DNA of 17,217 nucleotides, from the NCBI GenBank assembly GCA_016550405.1, contig JABXGX010000160.1, forward strand, positions 1 through 17,217, in the 5' to 3' direction. The DNA comes from an archaeon (lineage in GTDB: Archaea > Asgardarchaeota > Hermodarchaeia > Hermodarchaeales > Hermodarchaeaceae). Positions 14,110 to 17,217 of the stretch are shown one piece after another (the stretch's first letter is position 1; the number at the start of each line of letters is the position of its first letter). The notes below the pieces were generated by a model. The model did not search any database. It was not told the origin of the DNA and saw only the letters and a program-made list of their open reading frames with translations. A program made the translations under genes and the position numbers.

Positions 14110-15099
14110 GTGGCAGCACAGCCAATTGAAACCATGACTGCGCTTAAGTGCCAATCCTGTAATGCCCCCCTCGCAGTAAGCCCTGATGATGTGATCATTG
14201 TATGCGCTTACTGTGGTTTTACCTCAACAATCGAGGGAGAAAAGATCGAGAATCATTTCGTCTTAGAACCCACGATTAACGCGGGTGAAATCCGCGATAC
14301 GGTCACTAAGTGGGTCGGGCGTGGTGGCAAAGCCCGTGTAACGGAGTCACACCTGCGGTTCGTCCCCTTCTGGGTAGAGTCAATGCATGCATTTACTTCA
14401 TACCAAGGGTACAAGAAGCACACCGAAACGGAATACTACACTGATTCGCAAGGCAAACGACGTTCACGAACAAAAACAGAATATGAGCCGATACAGGGTC
14501 AATTCAACGAAAATCGTTCTGTAAACGTCTTGTGTCGAAGAGGTGCAACCTTCTATAGTCTTGGCGAACTGGATAAGGCACTACATGTGACTAAGAGGGG
14601 AATCCAACCCTTTGATTATAATGCCATCACGGCGATTGAATCAAAGCCTCTCTTTTTGAACAGCGAACTCATCGACGCCGATGCCTACGAGATAGCCGAA
14701 ACTTTTGTGGCCCAAGATCACCGCAGCCGTGCGGATGCTAGGGCCACAGAAATCTGGGACTGCCAGAGCCAGATTAGTAAAACTGGGTCATTCTTACTGC
14801 ATGTCCCACATTGGCTTGTCCGCTACCAGTTTGGCAGCGAAACCTACCGTGTCGGTATTGACGGTCACACAAAGAAAATCCTGAAAGGGGAAATTCCCAT
14901 TTCAGGGAGCTTTCGGGGAGCGATGTTCTTTCTGAGTATTATTGCAGTACTCTTGGGAACGATAGGGACCTACTTTGTCGCTCAATTCCTCGGCTCTGAA
15001 TATGCGCTATTTTCACTCGCATTGGTCGTTGTCGGCTTAGTACTCGGTGTTGTTGGAACCCAACAAAGCTTCAAAATCAGCTCTGAAAAACGAGGGTAG
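14110..15099 (+). CDS. Zinc-ribbon membrane protein, paralogue 1
   Basis: A 329-residue protein with an N-terminal zinc ribbon (C14, C17, C32, C35 in LKCQSC and VCAYCG), a long middle region of mixed strand and helix, and two C-terminal membrane helices at about 270-292 and 297-316. No signal peptide is seen, so the ribbon and middle region probably face the cytoplasm. After the ribbon comes ENHFVLEP, and before the helices HVPHWLVRYQFGSETYRVGIDG, which is strand-rich and ends in a DG turn. The start is GTG, placed by AGGAGGA 6 nt upstream; an overlapping ATG at 14108 is in another frame. A paralogue follows after 22 nt. I know of TFIIB-type zinc-ribbon membrane proteins in bacteria with this general plan, but no function can be given. 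Confidence 0.85.
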   Translation: MAAQPIETMTALKCQSCNAPLAVSPDDVIIVCAYCGFTSTIEGEKIENHFVLEPTINAGEIRDTVTKWVGRGGKARVTESHLRFVPFWVESMHAFTSYQGYKKHTETEYYTDSQGKRRSRTKTEYEPIQGQFNENRSVNVLCRRGATFYSLGELDKALHVTKRGIQPFDYNAITAIESKPLFLNSELIDADAYEIAETFVAQDHRSRADARATEIWDCQSQISKTGSFLLHVPHWLVRYQFGSETYRVGIDGHTKKILKGEIPISGSFRGAMFFLSIIAVLLGTIGTYFVAQFLGSEYALFSLALVVVGLVLGVVGTQQSFKISSEKRG

Positions 15100-15121
15100 C
15101 CAAGGAAAAAGGTGAAAGAAA

Positions 15122-16114
15122 ATGGCAACAAAACATTGTATGAATTGTGGCGCAGCGCTAAACATCCATCCAACAGATGCGATCATCACATGTAATTACT
15201 GTGGAACCTCATTCACCCCTGATGGAACACGCATGAAAGAGCATTTCGCCCTTGGTGTTAACTACACGCAGAGTGATGCCTTGGATACTCTCAAGGCATA
15301 CTTAGTGAAGGTTCCTGGTGTGGCTGATGACCTCGCAGAGAAAATCCAGTTGCAAGATCTCTCCATGACCTACTATCCCTATTGGACAGTAACAGTCCAA
15401 GGCGACGTTGTGTACAAAGGGATTGACCGAAAAGCCACTTTCCGAGGACAATCTGGAGGGCGCTATTCAAGTATACACTGGGAATGGGTCGCTGAATCAG
15501 GCCATCAGGAACAAACCCGGCAAATCCGTTTATACGCGGGCCCGAAGGCACGCCCAGAAATCGTAAGCTACCCCATTGCAACACGGTCTCGAAGATACTT
15601 CAATTTTGAAGAAGTCCAGCAATATACAGGGAATGTCTTGTTCTCAAAGGTATCAGCCGAAGAAGCAAAGCAACAGGCTACCACGGCTACTCGAAACATG
15701 ATTTATTCCCGTATTAAACGTGAAACCGAAAAAATCGATGACGCCCGAGAAACCTTCCAAGTGACCGACCAAGCTTACATTCACGTACCCATCTACCACA
15801 TCAAATTCTCTGTGGGAGGCGGAAAAACCTATGAAGCAGCACTCGACGCCTCGAATGGCCGAGTCATCTATTCCCAAATCCCCACAACCACTGGCTTCAA
15901 AATCAAAACCATCGGTATGTCCTTCATTTGGTTCCTACTCACCATCGGTGGAGCTGTTCTGACATACCTAGCGTATAGCGGAGTTCCGCTACTCGGACTC
16001 AATCAAGAATACCTCTTTTATGCGGGGATTGGTCTTACAATCATTCCATTAGCCTTAGCGCTCATGACCATTTATTATGGATCACGGAAGACTGCTGCTG
16101 AGCGCGCCCAATAA
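15122..16114 (+). CDS. Zinc-ribbon membrane protein, paralogue 2
   Basis: A 330-residue protein with the same plan as its upstream neighbour. The ribbon uses C6, C9, C24 and C27 (HCMNCG and TCNYCG). KEHFALGV follows it, and HVPIYHIKFSVGGGKTYEAALD comes before two membrane helices at about 262-285 and 295-320. The shared order and near-equal length show an old tandem duplication, but identity by eye is low outside the landmarks. The middle regions differ: this copy lacks the Lys/Arg-rich KRRSRTKTEYE insert of paralogue 1. GGTGA lies 6 nt before the ATG, and the 22-nt gap means one transcript with paralogue 1. The two may form a heteromeric membrane complex with the zinc ribbons on the inside; that is inference. 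Confidence 0.85.
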   Translation: MATKHCMNCGAALNIHPTDAIITCNYCGTSFTPDGTRMKEHFALGVNYTQSDALDTLKAYLVKVPGVADDLAEKIQLQDLSMTYYPYWTVTVQGDVVYKGIDRKATFRGQSGGRYSSIHWEWVAESGHQEQTRQIRLYAGPKARPEIVSYPIATRSRRYFNFEEVQQYTGNVLFSKVSAEEAKQQATTATRNMIYSRIKRETEKIDDARETFQVTDQAYIHVPIYHIKFSVGGGKTYEAALDASNGRVIYSQIPTTTGFKIKTIGMSFIWFLLTIGGAVLTYLAYSGVPLLGLNQEYLFYAGIGLTIIPLALALMTIYYGSRKTAAERAQ

Positions 16115-16220
16115 CCCCAACTGACCGCACTTGCAAGCCTTTACGATCACTGAGTAGTGGACACCATCCAGGGTTATGTATCAATTAGACCAAAGAAGGA
16201 AATCGATTCCACTGGCGAGA

Positions 16221-16230
16221 TTTTATAAGG
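16221..16230 (+). promoter_or_regulatory. TATA box of the charged helical protein gene
   Basis: TTTTATAAGG is a close match to the archaeal TATA consensus. The predicted transcript start is near 16251, about 22 nt before the TTG start chosen below. The gene thus has its own promoter although it follows the zinc-ribbon pair. Confidence 0.5.
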
Positions 16231-16272
16231 TCTCAACACAATGCCTAGATAGCGACCATCGAGGTGATCTCC

Positions 16273-16818
16273 TTGGGAGACGATGATAAACCATCCATAA
16301 TGGAAAAAGTCGATGACGAACGCACTCTCACCCAAAAAATAATGAAATTGATCCCAGGCTGGCGGGGATATAGGATTAAAGAAGAACGGCGCAATGCCGA
16401 CCGAATTCTACGCGACCAAATCATAACACGCCTACGCCAAAGTGCCGACAAAATCCAAGACATCCGCTCCGCCATTGTCGAAGCAGAAATTGAAGATTCC
16501 TATCGAACCGTCGAATCACTCATGAGCCGAACCGAGAAGCTCATCAGCCAAATAGAACACGCGGATTACGGCTACCGTCCTTTCTTCGATGCCATCAAGA
16601 TTAAAGAAGATGACCTAGAGAACATGCTGCGCTATGATAGCTGGTTTGTTGAACAAGTCCAAGCATTTGACATTCGGTGTAACGATGTCTTGATGCTAGT
16701 TGAAGACGATCCTGATGAGGCAACTGGTCATATTAAGGATCTTCGAAAAATGGTTTCCGCCATGAACCGTAAGTGGAAGGAACGAGAACAAGTCATCATG
16801 GGCATAGAAGTTGTGTAA
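16273..16818 (+). CDS. Charged helical/coiled-coil protein
   Basis: A 181-residue, highly charged protein, almost wholly predicted helix, with no membrane segment or cysteine cluster. A short block, LIPGWRGYRIKEERRNADR (about residues 26-44), begins the helical part; later comes HADYGYRPFFDAIKIKEDDLENM (about 95-117). I recall proteins with these two blocks (IPGYxGYKxKExRRxAD and YGYxxFFDAxKI) as uncharacterised in bacteria and archaea; that is memory, not a search. The frame opens with GTG at 16264, but GAGGTGAT at 16261-16268 is placed to serve the TTG at 16273, so that start is used. It follows the zinc-ribbon membrane pair by 158 nt in the same direction and may act with them at the membrane. 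Confidence 0.8.
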   Translation: MGDDDKPSIMEKVDDERTLTQKIMKLIPGWRGYRIKEERRNADRILRDQIITRLRQSADKIQDIRSAIVEAEIEDSYRTVESLMSRTEKLISQIEHADYGYRPFFDAIKIKEDDLENMLRYDSWFVEQVQAFDIRCNDVLMLVEDDPDEATGHIKDLRKMVSAMNRKWKEREQVIMGIEVV

Positions 16819-16855
16819 CCGAACGGGTACCAGCTTTAACCCTGTTGTGAATCCT

Positions 16856-16880
16856 TCCCACTTTTTCTCTTTTTATTTTA
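16856..16880 (+). terminator. T-rich transcription terminator
   Basis: The stretch CTTTTTCTCTTTTTATTTTA (16861-16880) begins about 42 nt after the stop codon of the helical protein gene. T-rich tracts without a strong hairpin are the usual archaeal terminators. No good stem is seen next to it. Confidence 0.55.
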
Positions 16881-16943
16881 CATAGCAGTACTTACTTCAT
16901 GTAAGAATTTCAATCGAATACCAAAATTGGTTGACCCTTTCAA

Positions 16944-17217
16944 CTAGTTCTCTTTTTCCTTATTCCGTTTATCTCGAACTTTGTTCATGAAATCGGGTGT
17001 GATAACCGTGACGCCTTCTTTTTTAGCAGCATCGACAACGCCTGAAATAACTCGCCTCAGAAAGAGGCGAGGTACATTCACAATTTTTTCGGCGGCTTCA
17101 GGCATCCATTCAACGGTAGGATCATGACGTTTCGCAGCATAGAGCACAGTGTTGACGCTGGTGCCTTTTGATTCAGGAATCTGATAGGCAAAGGGTTTGC
17201 TGCTTTGGGTGAACCAG
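16944..17217 (-). CDS. C-terminal part of a PCP_red-domain protein (5' end outside window)
   Basis: The frame ends with TAG at 16944 and stays open to the window edge, so at least 91 residues are coded. A GTG at 17145-17147 could start a 67-residue form, but it has no ribosome-binding site and the reading upstream is protein-like, so this is called a partial gene. The visible block VEWMPEAAEKIVNVP, then FLRRVISGVVDAAKKEG and ITPDFM, fits the PCP_red domain (small helical domain at the C-terminus of protochlorophyllide reductase subunits), with its W..EA...L..IP and IT landmarks. The domain also occurs in non-photosynthetic proteins, where its role is unknown to me. Nothing else suggests chlorophyll synthesis here. 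It converges on the charged helical protein gene. Confidence 0.65.
   Translation of the reverse strand, partial: WFTQSSKPFAYQIPESKGTSVNTVLYAAKRHDPTVEWMPEAAEKIVNVPRLFLRRVISGVVDAAKKEGVTVITPDFMNKVRDKRNKEKEN

Noticed and set aside
16945..17147. Complete 67-aa gene starting at the GTG at 17147
   Set aside because: There is no ribosome-binding site before it, and the frame stays open and protein-like to the window edge.
1..17217. CRISPR arrays, insertion sequences, rRNA, replication origin
   Set aside because: No spaced direct repeats, transposase-like protein, rRNA-like stretch or origin-type repeat cluster was seen.

Overview
The window looks like a piece of an archaeal chromosome. The reasons are an F420-dependent methylene-tetrahydromethanopterin dehydrogenase (Mtd), an FpoF/FrhB-type F420 oxidoreductase subunit, a tungsten-type aldehyde:ferredoxin oxidoreductase, archaeal TATA boxes about 26 bp before plausible transcript starts, and strong Shine-Dalgarno (SD) sites in front of many TTG and GTG starts. 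The gene set fits an anaerobic archaeon with a tetrahydromethanopterin C1 pathway, for example an Asgard (Thorarchaeia-like) or Bathyarchaeia-like lineage. That placement is inference; no ribosomal marker is present.

Region 1 (1-5.6 kb) is redox and C1 metabolism. Three plus-strand genes encode NuoA-, NuoB- and NuoC-like subunits of a membrane respiratory complex; the B subunit carries the hydrogenase-type CxxC. They converge on a minus-strand series osmC-like > fpoF-like > mtd. Mtd makes F420H2 from methylene-H4MPT, and the FpoF-like protein can take electrons from F420H2, so the neighbourhood suggests an F420 link from C1 oxidation to a membrane complex. hypD ([NiFe] hydrogenase maturation) is divergent from osmC.

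Region 2 (5.2-9.7 kb) is a probable minus-strand operon: iron-containing alcohol dehydrogenase > aldehyde:ferredoxin oxidoreductase > a 305-aa protein of unknown function > a 127-aa Cys/His protein that overlaps the end of hypD. A perfect 8-3-8 palindrome lies at the expected transcript start. The two enzymes could together oxidise an alcohol through its aldehyde to the acid.

Region 3 (9.8-14 kb) is a mixed set: an SCP2-domain protein, a calcineurin-type metallophosphoesterase with an Arg-rich tail, a VOC-family gene broken by homopolymer-length frameshifts, a PLP-dependent threonine/serine dehydratase, a triple zinc-ribbon protein and the tRNA m1A methyltransferase TrmI.

Region 4 (14.1-16.8 kb) holds two tandem paralogues with an N-terminal zinc ribbon and two C-terminal membrane helices, followed by a charged helical/coiled-coil protein under its own TATA box. 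This is the least explained multi-gene unit in the window. The right edge carries the C-terminal part of a protein with a protochlorophyllide-reductase-type (PCP_red) domain, open to the window end.

No tRNA, rRNA, CRISPR array, transposase or origin was seen. The only stretch over 300 bases without an intact gene is about 11118-11520, which holds the broken VOC gene.
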